A stretch of DNA of 64,000 bases from an uncultured Flavobacteriales bacterium (GCA_937876195.1 CALEIK010000004.1:16863-80862), one strand, 5' to 3'; positions 1-7,688 are shown, counted from the stretch's first letter. The notes: a model not told the origin generated them from the letters alone. Translations and numbers: made by a program.

Positions 1-1
1 T

Positions 2-337
2 AGGGATTTTAAAGGTTTTACTTCAAGAAAAATTATTGCTACAATAAAGGAAAATCCAAGAGAAAGTAGAAAGGAATATTTACTCAAAATGTTTGAAGAA
101 GCCGGTGCTGCAAAAAGTAATGTAGAAAAATATCAACTTTGGCAACACGATAATATGCCCATTGAATTATACAGCAACAAAGTCATCAAACAGAAATTTG
201 ATTACGTTCATCAAAATCCTGTAAAAGAAGGTTTGGTATTCAATGCAATTGACTGGAAATACAGTAGTGCAAGAAACTATTATGGTGATAATTCGGTAGT
301 TGAAATTGATTTAATGGGTTCCAAAATTGATAAATAA
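2..337 (+). CDS. REP-associated tyrosine transposase, C-terminal part (5' end outside window)
   Basis: The frame is open from the first bases of the window, so this is a 5'-truncated gene with about 111 residues left. The remaining part matches the C-terminal half of the RAYT branch of IS200-like (Y1_Tnp) transposases: an FTSRK stretch, a YQLWQ segment, the hallmark YVHQNPVKEGLV, and a closing YSSARNYYG. RAYTs are single-copy HUH/tyrosine nucleases that act on REP palindromes as single-stranded DNA. The HUH motif lies outside the window and cannot be checked. A REP-like palindrome starts 32 bases after the stop codon, and three more lie within 6.3 kb, which fits the family. Whether the gene is intact upstream is unknown. 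Confidence 0.85.
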   Translation, partial: RDFKGFTSRKIIATIKENPRESRKEYLLKMFEEAGAAKSNVEKYQLWQHDNMPIELYSNKVIKQKFDYVHQNPVKEGLVFNAIDWKYSSARNYYGDNSVVEIDLMGSKIDK

Positions 338-368
338 AGGATTGCTGTTTGGAATGATATTTTTAAGT

Positions 369-406
369 TCCAGCAAGGCACGAGCGTGACGCTCGCGCCA
401 GCTGGG
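369..406 (+). repeat. REP-like palindrome next to the RAYT gene
   Basis: A GC-rich imperfect inverted repeat in A/T-rich surroundings: a ccagc...gcacgagcg left arm and a cgctcgcgccagctgg right arm around a tga centre. The unit tgacgctcgcgccagctgg recurs at about 6639-6657 and, inverted, at 5331-5349. Copies occur only near the transposase in this window. The rest of 338-466 shows nothing else. Confidence 0.8.
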
Positions 407-466
407 GTTTCTGAAATGTAAAAGTTGAATGTAATTTGAAATACGTCGAGATAGCTTACGCTAGAA

Positions 467-3406
467 TCACAAATCGAATTCTATGATCACTTTTGTTCCT
501 GTGGCAATTGTAGCATTGGTCGCGTCACCTTCTTTTAAATCCACTATTTCTATGGATATGTTGCGCGAAGTATTTTTGTTAAGCAGTTCCATTTTTTCAT
601 CAATGGCTTCGGTGGCAAATGAGTTGTGCTTTTCGTTGCTGAACTTTGCAGCTGCTTCACGACCAATTCCATTGTCTTCAATGCAACAACGCAACCTGTG
701 CTCACCTTTTTTGTGAAAAGAAATCTGAAGGGACTTAGTTCCTACTTTGTGCAGTAATCCGTGCTTTATGGCATTTTCAATGAACGGTTGGAGCAACATG
801 ACTGGAATAAGTGTCTCAAACTGGTTGACAAGCGGATCACAATAAATGGAATAATCTAACTGACCGTTGGAACGAAGGTTCTCTAGGCTTAAATAAATTT
901 CCAACGTCTCTATTTCTTCATCCAAGAAAATTTCTTCTTTTCTGCTTTGTTCAAGGTATTTACGTATCAGGTCCGCAAAATCAGCCAAATATTCACTGGC
1001 AATGTCCTTTTGATTGGTAATGATGAACTCCTGAATGGTATTGAGCGCATTAAATATAAAATGTGGGTTCATCTGCGACCGAATGGCAGCTATTTTTGAT
1101 TTATAGACTTCCTTTCTTAATTCTTGCTTTTGTGCATAAAGCCTGTTTCGCTGTTGTAAGACCTTGTAGCGGTATTGTACAATAAGTAGAATGATGACAG
1201 TAACAGAAATGAAAACAAGCAGTAAAAACCACCAGGTTCGTGTAAAGTGTTTATCAATTGTGAAGTTGATTTTCTTAGAGGGAGAAACAATTCCATCTTC
1301 ATTCACCACTCTGACTTCAAAGGTATACGTTCCTGGAGCGAGATTAGAAAATATAGATTGATGTGTGTGCGCTGGAGTAGTGATCCAATCGCCATTTGAA
1401 AGTCGATACTGGTAACGGATTAGGTCTTGTCCACGAATAGCATTTGTTCGAAAGCTAAAGGTGAGGTTATTTTCGTCATTCGAAAGCGAATAATGGGTTT
1501 GCAACGGCAGGATTTCATCAAAAAGCAGAACGGCATCAATGAATATTTCAGGTGGGGTAGTGTTGGTATAATTGTAGCTACAAGGGATGCTTTGGATTTT
1601 GTCACCCGAAACGATGTAAAGGCTGTCATTATAGTAGAAAAGGGAAGTGACTTTTCCTTTGAGCAAGCCGTCTGCTTTGTTAATCAAGGTCATTTCTCTC
1701 TGGGGAACATGAATGCGATAGATCCCGTTGTTGCAGGATAAATACAACAGATCGTTATTTTGAACAAGAGCGTTTACTGTTTCTGGAAGCTTAAAACTAA
1801 ACGTAGGACGATCACCCTCATACCTGATTAGCTCTTGATTCGTGGTCGTGACCCAAACCCCGTTCTTGGTGTCCGCTACGAGGGTTGTTGCATGAATCTT
1901 TTGACCTTTAAATTGAAGTTGCGCGGGCTTTTTAGAATGAGAATAATGATAAACCCCATCAATGTATCCGATGTAGAGGTGCTTTCTGTTTTTTGCTTCA
2001 GCAATCAACTGACTTCTTACGTTTCGTATCGTTGTAAATTGATGATCTTTTTGCTGATTGATGACTTCTCCAAAATTGTAGTTAACACGGTCCCAAACGA
2101 CGGGTGATTTATCGATTGTAGTGATGATGGCACCGTCTCCTCGTGTAACGACAACTGTTTTTTTATCTAAGAAGTGCAGCCGTTTAAAATACCGCAACTC
2201 ACTGGGTATAAATCGTTTCTTGTCTACCGAAAACGCCTGATTGTGGTGACTCAAAAACAGGGTGTTGTTGACAGAATCATACGTCATGTATCCCTGCGAG
2301 GAAATGTTATCTGCGAGTTTCACCTGCGTTGAATAGGGGTAGGGGGACATCAGCAATTTATCTTCAGAATCGAGAAAATAGATTGTTCCATCAGGGGACA
2401 CAACAGATTGATGAATTTTATGATGTGTCAGTTTCCGATGCCTAAATGCTGCGTTCGGGATGATTTGAATACCCTCGCTCAGACTTCCAATCCATACGTT
2501 TCCTTCTTTGTCCTTTAGATAAGTTGATGCATTTAATCCCTGAATGACAGTCGCACTTTGATACGGAGGGACGAGGGAAATTTCCTGAACGCCATTTTTC
2601 TTCAGGAGGAAAATTTTCTGGTCATCCACATAAACCGAATTCAGCGAAAAGACATTTTGCTTCTTAAAAAGCTCGGGGTTCTTACGATCAAGGTTCAGCA
2701 CTCCAAATTCTTCTGGTTTAAAATAGATGTAGTAACATGAATCCTCAACATATTTTATGATACCTAAACTTACTGGTGCTTCAATCGTTGTTTTGATTCT
2801 CTTTGAAGTTCGGGTATGTAAGTCAAAGGTATACCGCACGATTTCATTCCTTGCTTTGCCCACCTGTTCATTTACGACAACATCAATTTGATTGCCTCGT
2901 TGTTTCATCGACATGATGAAAGCATCCTTGTTTAATGGTTCCCACAGTACCTGCGATACGTTATTTTTGATGTCGTATTGAATGATTTTGCTTGTGTTTT
3001 GAAGAAAGTAATACACCAATGAATCTGAATACGGAAAATAATCCATAATGAATCCGAGACCAGCAGATTGGTCAATAGCGACATGCACGGAATCCTTTTC
3101 AAGGTAGAAAAGTTGACCTCCAAAATTTGAGTACCAACTGCGTCCTTCTCTATCAAGTTTGATATTGGTGGATTCTCTTCCATATTTCGCTGAATAATGA
3201 AGTTGAAACTCGTAGCCGTTGAAATGAACCATGCCTTGGTCCGTCCCCAACCAAAAATCACCGTGTTTATCTTGCTTGATATCGTAAACGGTTGAAATAT
3301 CAAAATTGTAAAGCTCATTAAGACTATAAGCGTTATACTGTTGCTGTGACTGAACTGCATGTGCCAAGAACAAAGCAACGAATAGGTATACAATTCGACT
3401 CAACAT
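467..3406 (-). CDS. Two-component sensor: periplasmic beta-propeller, Y_Y_Y domain, LytS-type histidine kinase
   Basis: A 979-residue membrane sensor kinase. A signal peptide (about 1-20) is followed by propeller-type repeats (for example DFWLGTDQGMVHFNG near residue 50 and NVWIGSLSEGIQIIPN near 305), then a Y_Y_Y beta-sandwich (about 640-710), one transmembrane helix (WWFLLLVFISVTVIILLIV), and a cytosolic His_kinase domain whose phospho-acceptor His lies in MNPHFIFNALNTIQ. The HATPase part shows the N-box PFIENAIKHG and EDNGIGREAA. The propeller probably senses a periplasmic signal; the ligand cannot be told from sequence. The LytTR regulator gene lies immediately upstream, two bases away, so the two are co-transcribed partners. 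It lacks the fused receiver and AraC domains of Bacteroides hybrid systems. Confidence 0.9.
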   Translation of the reverse strand: MLSRIVYLFVALFLAHAVQSQQQYNAYSLNELYNFDISTVYDIKQDKHGDFWLGTDQGMVHFNGYEFQLHYSAKYGRESTNIKLDREGRSWYSNFGGQLFYLEKDSVHVAIDQSAGLGFIMDYFPYSDSLVYYFLQNTSKIIQYDIKNNVSQVLWEPLNKDAFIMSMKQRGNQIDVVVNEQVGKARNEIVRYTFDLHTRTSKRIKTTIEAPVSLGIIKYVEDSCYYIYFKPEEFGVLNLDRKNPELFKKQNVFSLNSVYVDDQKIFLLKKNGVQEISLVPPYQSATVIQGLNASTYLKDKEGNVWIGSLSEGIQIIPNAAFRHRKLTHHKIHQSVVSPDGTIYFLDSEDKLLMSPYPYSTQVKLADNISSQGYMTYDSVNNTLFLSHHNQAFSVDKKRFIPSELRYFKRLHFLDKKTVVVTRGDGAIITTIDKSPVVWDRVNYNFGEVINQQKDHQFTTIRNVRSQLIAEAKNRKHLYIGYIDGVYHYSHSKKPAQLQFKGQKIHATTLVADTKNGVWVTTTNQELIRYEGDRPTFSFKLPETVNALVQNNDLLYLSCNNGIYRIHVPQREMTLINKADGLLKGKVTSLFYYNDSLYIVSGDKIQSIPCSYNYTNTTPPEIFIDAVLLFDEILPLQTHYSLSNDENNLTFSFRTNAIRGQDLIRYQYRLSNGDWITTPAHTHQSIFSNLAPGTYTFEVRVVNEDGIVSPSKKINFTIDKHFTRTWWFLLLVFISVTVIILLIVQYRYKVLQQRNRLYAQKQELRKEVYKSKIAAIRSQMNPHFIFNALNTIQEFIITNQKDIASEYLADFADLIRKYLEQSRKEEIFLDEEIETLEIYLSLENLRSNGQLDYSIYCDPLVNQFETLIPVMLLQPFIENAIKHGLLHKVGTKSLQISFHKKGEHRLRCCIEDNGIGREAAAKFSNEKHNSFATEAIDEKMELLNKNTSRNISIEIVDLKEGDATNATIATGTKVIIEFDL

Positions 3407-3408
3407 AG

Positions 3409-4158
3409 TTAAATGGACGAAATCAATTGAAGAAATTCATCGCGCTTATCACGGGTGATTGGTATGATATGGTCATTTTCCAACACCACATAATTCCCGT
3501 CTTTTTTTATGTATTGCTTGATAAAGTGAATATTGAATATATGCGATCGATGTGGACGGTAAAAGCCTTTTCCGGACTCAAGAATGTATTCAAAATGTCT
3601 CAATGGCTTCGAAACAATTTGTTCACCATCGCTTTTCGTGTAAAATCGGGTGTACATGCCATCTGCCTCTAAGTGTATGATTTCATCGAGGTGCACAAAG
3701 AGAATTCCATCCTGCATTGGAAGTCCAATTTTCTTGAAAGTATTATTTTTTAGTGAGTTACGTAATTCTTCGAGCTTTTCATTGATGGAGTCTGCCTCCG
3801 TTGTTTTATAGATTTTTTCAACGAGTTCAATCACACGTCTAGGGCGCAGCGGTTTTAAAATGTAATCCACGGCATTCATTTCAAATGCTTTCAAAGCGTA
3901 TCGATCATACGCAGTGGCAAAGACGATTTCAAAATCAATTTCATTTTTATTGAAGTACTTAAAAATCTCAGTTCCTCGCTCTTGGGGCATTTCAATGTCT
4001 AAAAATACAAGTTTCGGGCGCTGCTCACGGATGAGGTTAACACCATCGATTAAATTTCCAGCCTCTAAAATTTCAGTAACGGCCTCACAATTTTCGCTGA
4101 GAATACTTCTCAACAGACTGCGGGCTTTTACTTCATCATCTATTATTAATATAGTCAT
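3409..4158 (-). CDS. LytR/AlgR-family response regulator (receiver + LytTR DNA-binding domain)
   Basis: A 249-residue transcription regulator. The receiver domain begins at the start codon (MTILIIDDEV, with the acidic pair) and has the phospho-acceptor Asp in LVFLDIEMP and the conserved Lys in ILKPLRPRR. A linker leads to a LytTR DNA-binding domain from about residue 145, with FYRPHRSHIFNI. I chose the start at 4158 because the receiver fold begins there; the 18 residues in front in the longer frame resemble no domain. The sensor-kinase gene follows after two bases and is the obvious cognate kinase. Target genes cannot be inferred. Confidence 0.9.
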   Translation of the reverse strand: MTILIIDDEVKARSLLRSILSENCEAVTEILEAGNLIDGVNLIREQRPKLVFLDIEMPQERGTEIFKYFNKNEIDFEIVFATAYDRYALKAFEMNAVDYILKPLRPRRVIELVEKIYKTTEADSINEKLEELRNSLKNNTFKKIGLPMQDGILFVHLDEIIHLEADGMYTRFYTKSDGEQIVSKPLRHFEYILESGKGFYRPHRSHIFNIHFIKQYIKKDGNYVVLENDHIIPITRDKRDEFLQLISSI

Positions 4159-4276
4159 ACGTGCAATAATTCGCACAAAGTAGAATTTTTTCTCAGAAAA
4201 TCGGGTCGTCAATTTCCAGAAACTAAGAAAATGAGGTTGAATTGAGGTTTTGGATTGCTGAATAGTGTGAAATCCC

Positions 4277-4396
4277 TCAGGAGTTTTTGTGTTTGAACTC
4301 CTTTCGCGTAACCACTAGTGGAAGTACAATCAGCACCAACGCAACAATATGAATGAGAATGACATTATGTACCGCGCCGAAATAGAGAGACTCCAC
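4277..4396 (-). pseudogene. Relic of the 3' end of a gene like the membrane protein at 6669-7118
   Basis: Read on the minus strand this stretch encodes SLYFGAVHNVILI, then a hydrophobic run ending LPLVVTRKEF and a TGA stop. It aligns in frame with the last 38 or so residues of the protein at 6669-7118 (SLYFGAVHNVILI ... LPLVATRKEF). The DNA match is roughly 80% over about 95 bases and runs past the stop (shared aaatccctca). An in-frame TAA immediately upstream ends the homology. It is therefore the tail of a lost paralogue. The rest of 4159-4437 shows nothing else. Confidence 0.8.
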
Positions 4397-4437
4397 TGTT
4401 TAGATGCAGTGTTTCTTGTCGCAATCATCATTTGATG

Positions 4438-4803
4438 TTAAATTTGAAATCCGCTACCTGCAATTACTTTCCACGAATTGCCAACTAATTTCCATACTCT
4501 TAAATACCTAAATTTTCCATCGACAATTTGGTCAGCATACGTTGCTTTCAAATGAAGTGTAACCGCCACAGTAGAAATGTCGTCAATAGATGTAATGATT
4601 TGATCCGTTGCCGATATTTCGGAAACTGTCAAAATACCTGAACGATAATTTTCAATATCCATCGCTTTTGTAATTGTCTGTCCAGTTGGAATATTAAAAA
4701 TTAAATTGTCGTGTAATAGTTCATCGAGAACTTTAATGTCGCCAGTTTCCAATGCTTCTAAAAGTCTTTTTTCGCATTCAATTATTTGCTCGTCTTGACT
4801 CAT
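4438..4803 (-). CDS. NTF2-like / DUF4440-type small protein
   Basis: A 121-residue protein with the alpha+beta cone layout of the NTF2/SnoaL superfamily: an N-terminal helix (IIECEKRLLEALETGDIKVLDELLHDNLIF), a strand-rich middle, and a C-terminal FRYLRVWKLVGNSWKVIAGS-type pair typical of DUF4440 proteins. Members range from isomerases to ligand-binding proteins, so no reaction is assigned. The upstream VOC-family gene ends 15 bases away on the same strand, and no terminator lies between them. The two are probably one transcript from the promoter at 5233-5278. Confidence 0.8.
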   Translation of the reverse strand: MSQDEQIIECEKRLLEALETGDIKVLDELLHDNLIFNIPTGQTITKAMDIENYRSGILTVSEISATDQIITSIDDISTVAVTLHLKATYADQIVDGKFRYLRVWKLVGNSWKVIAGSGFQI

Positions 4804-4818
4804 ATTTTGTTATGGTTT

Positions 4819-5175
4819 TTACTTTTCTATACTTTGCCCAAATGTCAGCAGGTTATTATCCGGGTCAAGTAAAGCAAATTCCTTCTGTCCCCAAGGTTTG
4901 GTTTGTAAATGTCCATTTGGATGTATGATTGTTTTATTGTCAATCAACGATTGGTAAAGTTTGTCTATGTTCTCAGTTCTGATATACACTTGTCCATAGT
5001 TTTCTTTTGGGTCAAGTTCCTTAAACTCAAAAAAGTGAATTTCTATCGTGTCTTTTCCCACCATTAAATAATGGCGATAGTCACCAAGTTCCTTAAATCC
5101 TAAATTATTCAGGTAAAAGTCTTTGGTTCGAGCGATGTCTCGCATTGGTAATTTCGGGTGAATGTCTGTGAGCAT
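4819..5175 (-). CDS. VOC-family (glyoxalase/bleomycin-resistance-like) protein
   Basis: A 118-residue vicinal-oxygen-chelate protein with two beta-alpha-beta-beta-beta modules: HPKLPMRDIARTKDFYLN then LGFKELGDYRHYLMVGKDTIEIHFF, and GQVYIRTENIDKLYQSL then PWGQKEFALLDPDNNLLTFGQ. It resembles bleomycin-binding-type members (the closing DPDGNLL-like signature), but binding cannot be shown. I chose the ATG at 5175 because the VOC fold begins MLTDIHPKLPMRD; the longer frame adds 13 residues that overlap the presumed leader. It is followed closely by the NTF2-like gene. Small, functionally unrelated neighbours suggest an accessory, cassette-like origin. Confidence 0.85.
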   Translation of the reverse strand: MLTDIHPKLPMRDIARTKDFYLNNLGFKELGDYRHYLMVGKDTIEIHFFEFKELDPKENYGQVYIRTENIDKLYQSLIDNKTIIHPNGHLQTKPWGQKEFALLDPDNNLLTFGQSIEK

Positions 5176-5232
5176 AATTTTTAAATTTTCTTTTGTCAGT
5201 GTTATTCTATGCAACTTGTTTATAGATCCACT

Positions 5233-5278
5233 AAAACTGTACCTATCCTACAAATGTACGATGGCTTTGTACAGTTTT
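5233..5278 (-). promoter_or_regulatory. Inverted-repeat operator around a -7 box, upstream of the VOC/NTF2 pair
   Basis: A perfect 10-base inverted repeat, aaaactgtac (5233-5242) and gtacagtttt (5269-5278), brackets a minus-strand TACATTTG (5251-5258), which fits the Bacteroidetes -7 consensus TAnnTTTG. No TTG is seen at the -33 position. The arrangement looks like a repressor site over a promoter. MocR/GntR-type sites of similar ctgtac form are known, but no such regulator lies in the window. Transcription would begin about 70 bases before the VOC start codon. Confidence 0.45.
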
Positions 5279-5322
5279 GTTAGCCATTTTCATCCTAAAT
5301 ATAGGATTTTTCGAGATATTTC

Positions 5323-5372
5323 TTTTTGTCCCAGCTGGCGCGAGCGTCAGCTCGTGCCAGCTGGGACAAAAA
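5323..5372. repeat. REP-like palindrome, 50-base near-perfect hairpin (inverted orientation)
   Basis: Arms of 17 bases (tttttgtcccagctggc and its exact complement) enclose an inner cgagc/gctcg stem with a gtca loop. The only imperfect position is a G-T pair. The inner part is the same REP unit as at 369-406 but reversed. With its flanking runs of T and A it could also end transcription from either side, including the gene ending at 5411. Confidence 0.8.
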
Positions 5373-5410
5373 GCAGCAGTCTAATTTTGGCTAGGGGTTA
5401 GTCCATTCGT

Positions 5411-5749
5411 CTAACTCACCAATCGGTAGATTAAAATCAACAACGCAATGACGACAATGGTAGTATAGATGGCTTTGTTGTGTTTTGCCAACCATTGGGG
5501 CAGATAGATATCGAAATTACTCGCTTCGGAATTGGAATATTTCTTTGCAATCAGTGTAATCGGACAAATGGATTTGAACGCAAGCAGTACCAATCCTTCT
5601 ACTAAAATTAATCCTATGCAGATCCAAACGAAAACGTCAATTTTGTTGGCAATCACTGCGTAGAGCAGGTAGAAAATAACGATGTTGAAGAACACCCAGA
5701 TCGCTGTGTGAATTAATTTTATGTAGACAAGTTTTAAATCGTTTTTCAT
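5411..5749 (-). CDS. Small multi-pass inner-membrane protein, function unknown
   Basis: A 112-residue protein with three clear transmembrane helices (about 10-35, 38-58 and 92-110). Between the second and third is a loop with CPITLIAKKYS and NFDIYLPQWLAKHNK. The combination of a Cys-Pro-Ile-Thr turn and an FDxxLPxWLAxxNK segment looks like a conserved Bacteroidetes membrane family, but I cannot name a function. Its ATG overlaps the stop codon of the upstream barrel-like gene (ATGA, four bases), so the two are translationally coupled. Confidence 0.7.
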   Translation of the reverse strand: MKNDLKLVYIKLIHTAIWVFFNIVIFYLLYAVIANKIDVFVWICIGLILVEGLVLLAFKSICPITLIAKKYSNSEASNFDIYLPQWLAKHNKAIYTTIVVIALLILIYRLVS

Positions 5750-6468
5750 GGATCAAGCGATTTAGTTGGCTTCAGTTGACGTGTATAACCTACCGAAAAG
5801 CCTATCTCATAAAAGAGATTGGAATGACTTCGTTCATCTTTATCTTTACGAAAACCAGTTCTATTCTTAGCTGAGTGTCCTGCAGAAGCATTTGCTTCGA
5901 TAAAAACACCTTTATAGGTAAATCTTTTGAGGATCCTAACACCGTAGGAAACAAATACCTGTTCTAAATCCATGGCCGCGAAATCATAGCCTGATTTACC
6001 ATTGATTAAATGATCGTATTCAGTGTGACTGACCAAGAATTCGGTTTGAACAAATGGACCAATTGCAAAGCCAGATGTAAGCTTTTCAAAAATGGGATCA
6101 TCACCATAAAGCAAATAACTGGGTCCCAATTTTAATCCCAAATAACTATAATTGGCTTTCGCAAAAAAATTATAGTGGTGGTAATCAGTAGGACTATGGG
6201 TTATAGTATAGCTCACGTTGCTAACAACTCCTTTTTTAAAAAGCCCACTAATTTCTGCGGACAGAAATAACCAATCTTTTTGATAATCACCCCGAATATT
6301 GAAATAATCATTTTTAAATCTTTTATCAGCTGTACTCCATGAACTAAAGGGATAATTATCACTATTTGTTGGGTTTTCCATTTTTCGGTTGATTCCCACC
6401 GAAATAGAATATTGCCCTGTCGCTTCGGTCAATAGCAGTAGAAAGAAGATTAGAAGTAGGTTTTTCAT
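5746..6468 (-). CDS. Secreted, probably outer-membrane beta-barrel-like protein, unknown function
   Basis: A 240-residue protein with a signal peptide (MKNLLLIFFLLLLTEATGQ) and then alternating strand-like segments rich in Tyr, Phe and Gly (NYSYLGLKLGPSYLLYG, GFAIGPFVQTEFLVSH, LFYEIGFSVGYTRQL), as in small outer-membrane barrels. The open frame runs upstream to 6672, but those 68 extra codons are translated REP palindromes and a transposase-tail copy, so the start is the ATG at 6468, directly before the signal peptide. It is coupled by ATGA to the membrane protein at 5411-5749. No function is assigned. Confidence 0.75.
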   Translation of the reverse strand: MKNLLLIFFLLLLTEATGQYSISVGINRKMENPTNSDNYPFSSWSTADKRFKNDYFNIRGDYQKDWLFLSAEISGLFKKGVVSNVSYTITHSPTDYHHYNFFAKANYSYLGLKLGPSYLLYGDDPIFEKLTSGFAIGPFVQTEFLVSHTEYDHLINGKSGYDFAAMDLEQVFVSYGVRILKRFTYKGVFIEANASAGHSAKNRTGFRKDKDERSHSNLFYEIGFSVGYTRQLKPTKSLDP

Positions 6469-6548
6469 CTTCAATAGTAACGATTTTAATTTATCTAACG
6501 TTGGAAGTGTAATTGATTTTGTAAGTGGGGATTGGAATGGTAAATCGG

Positions 6549-6572
6549 CAGCTGGGACGCTCGCGCCAGCTG
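6549..6572. repeat. Partial REP-like palindrome
   Basis: Seven-base arms cagctgg and ccagctg surround gacgctcgcg, which is the right half of the REP unit found at 369-406 and 6620-6658. It looks like a shortened copy lying head to tail with the next element, as in a BIME-like cluster. Confidence 0.65.
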
Positions 6573-6574
6573 AG

Positions 6575-6658
6575 CAAAATTGATGAATAAAGAATTGTTG
6601 TTTGGAATGATATTTTAAGTTCCAGCAGGACACGAGCGTGACGCTCGCGCCAGCTGGG
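6575..6658 (+). repeat. Duplicated RAYT 3' tail plus REP palindrome
   Basis: These 84 bases match 322-406 at roughly 93-94%, with five or six substitutions and one T deletion. The match includes the last codons and stop of the transposase gene (caaaattgat...aataa), its 3' leader (tttggaatgat) and the complete REP. No other part of the transposase is present here. It is a copy of the transposase's own 3' boundary with its REP. The remainder of 6469-6668 shows nothing else. Confidence 0.8.
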
Positions 6659-6668
6659 AAGAAATCCC

Positions 6669-7118
6669 TCACGATTCATTCTTTCCAAATTCCTTCCGCG
6701 TAGCCACTAAGGGAAGTCCAATCAGCACCAACGCAACGAGATTAATGAGAATGACATTGTGCACAGCTCCGAAATAGAGGGATATCCCGCTATCAATAAA
6801 AAACCAGGAAAGCAACCCCAACCAAAGCGCTTTGTAGGCCCATCGTTCTTTTCTCTTGAAGGCATTTTCAGAAATTAGAATCATCAACACGTGGAAGCCC
6901 ACAATCGTTCCGCCTATAATTCCAAAAAGCCAATTTTTTAGGTTCAACACTTCTGGGTCGAATTCTGTAGCATTGAAAAACACATCTTTTGTGTAGCGGT
7001 TGTGGAGTTCAAAAACAAACGAGTTGCCAGCAAATGCTGATAGAATGCCAATTGCTACTGCCATTACATTGGCGTAGGTGAGCCATTTTTGCCAGAAGTT
7101 AAATTGTTGATCAGTCAT
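6669..7118 (-). CDS. Four-helix membrane protein, unknown function
   Basis: A protein of about 149 residues with four transmembrane helices: about 10-30 (NVMAVAIGILSAFAGNSF), 62-85, 93-115, and 118-138 (VILINLVALVLIGLPLVA). The ATG at 7118 is preferred over that at 7139, which would overlap the upstream cupin stop by ten bases; either is possible. A diverged copy of its last 38 or so codons survives as a relic at 4277-4396, so a paralogue once stood there. It probably forms an operon with the cupin gene upstream. No function is assigned. Confidence 0.65.
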   Translation of the reverse strand: MTDQQFNFWQKWLTYANVMAVAIGILSAFAGNSFVFELHNRYTKDVFFNATEFDPEVLNLKNWLFGIIGGTIVGFHVLMILISENAFKRKERWAYKALWLGLLSWFFIDSGISLYFGAVHNVILINLVALVLIGLPLVATRKEFGKNES

Positions 7119-7129
7119 TTTAGCTTGTC

Positions 7130-7504
7130 TTAAATCCAATCCAATTCCTTCACTGTCAACTCCGAATCAACGCTTCCTGTATGCTCGGTTTCCTTTGGTT
7201 CAAACAAGAGGTTAAATACAATCTCTCCATTCGTACGTGGGCGGTGTTCAACGCCTTTGGGGACAATGATAATTTCCCCTTCGTTCACTTCAACGGTGGG
7301 TGCATCTCTAAAATCCATATAGAGCGTTCCTTTGAATACCATGAAGAGTTCGTCCTCGTTTTCGTGACTGTGCCAGACGAATTCGTCCTTCAATTTGCAC
7401 AGTTTTACGTATTGTCCGTTGAGCTCGCCAATAATATGTGGTGTCCACTGTTTATCGAAGAGACTAAACTTTTCGAGGATGTTGATCGGTTGGATTTTTT
7501 TCAT
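7130..7504 (-). CDS. Cupin-domain protein
   Basis: A 124-residue single-domain cupin. The metal-binding motif is clear: WHSHENEDELFMVFKG gives two His and a Glu, and PKGVEHRPRT gives the third His. This suggests a metal centre, as in small cupins acting as dioxygenases, isomerases or sugar-binding proteins; the substrate cannot be told. I chose the ATG at 7504 (MKKIQPINILEKF) over 7540 because the conserved part begins there. The four-helix membrane protein follows on the same strand, twelve bases downstream. Confidence 0.85.
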   Translation of the reverse strand: MKKIQPINILEKFSLFDKQWTPHIIGELNGQYVKLCKLKDEFVWHSHENEDELFMVFKGTLYMDFRDAPTVEVNEGEIIIVPKGVEHRPRTNGEIVFNLLFEPKETEHTGSVDSELTVKELDWI

Positions 7505-7589
7505 CGGTAAAAGAGGTTGATTGACTGAAATACACAACAAGGTGCATCACTAGATGGCATCAAAATAAGTAACGACTATGCAGCAAAGA

Positions 7590-7688
7590 TTACTTTGCTT
7601 TTTTCAATCGCTTTTCAGCTTTCTTTTCCTTCGGAGTCTTAGCAGCTTCCTTCTTTACGTTCTTCTTTGCGTCTTGACTTTTTGCCAT
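7590..7688 (-). CDS. 32-residue lysine-rich small protein
   Basis: A short frame that length filters would miss. It begins ATG at 7688 and reads MAKSQDAKKNVKKEAAK then TPKEKKAEKRLKKAK. It is extremely basic with no hydrophobic core. I recall near-identical lysine-rich micro-proteins of the MAKSQxxKKxxKKEPAKTPKEK type in many Bacteroidetes genomes (from memory, not searched). A role in nucleic-acid or ribosome binding is only a guess. It is monocistronic between the cupin and GNAT genes; the rest of 7505-7827 shows nothing else. Confidence 0.7.
   Translation of the reverse strand: MAKSQDAKKNVKKEAAKTPKEKKAEKRLKKAK

Noticed and set aside
6469..6672. Open frame extending the barrel-like protein by 68 residues at its N-terminus
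   Set aside because: It is translated REP palindromes and a transposase-tail copy; the signal peptide begins at 6468.
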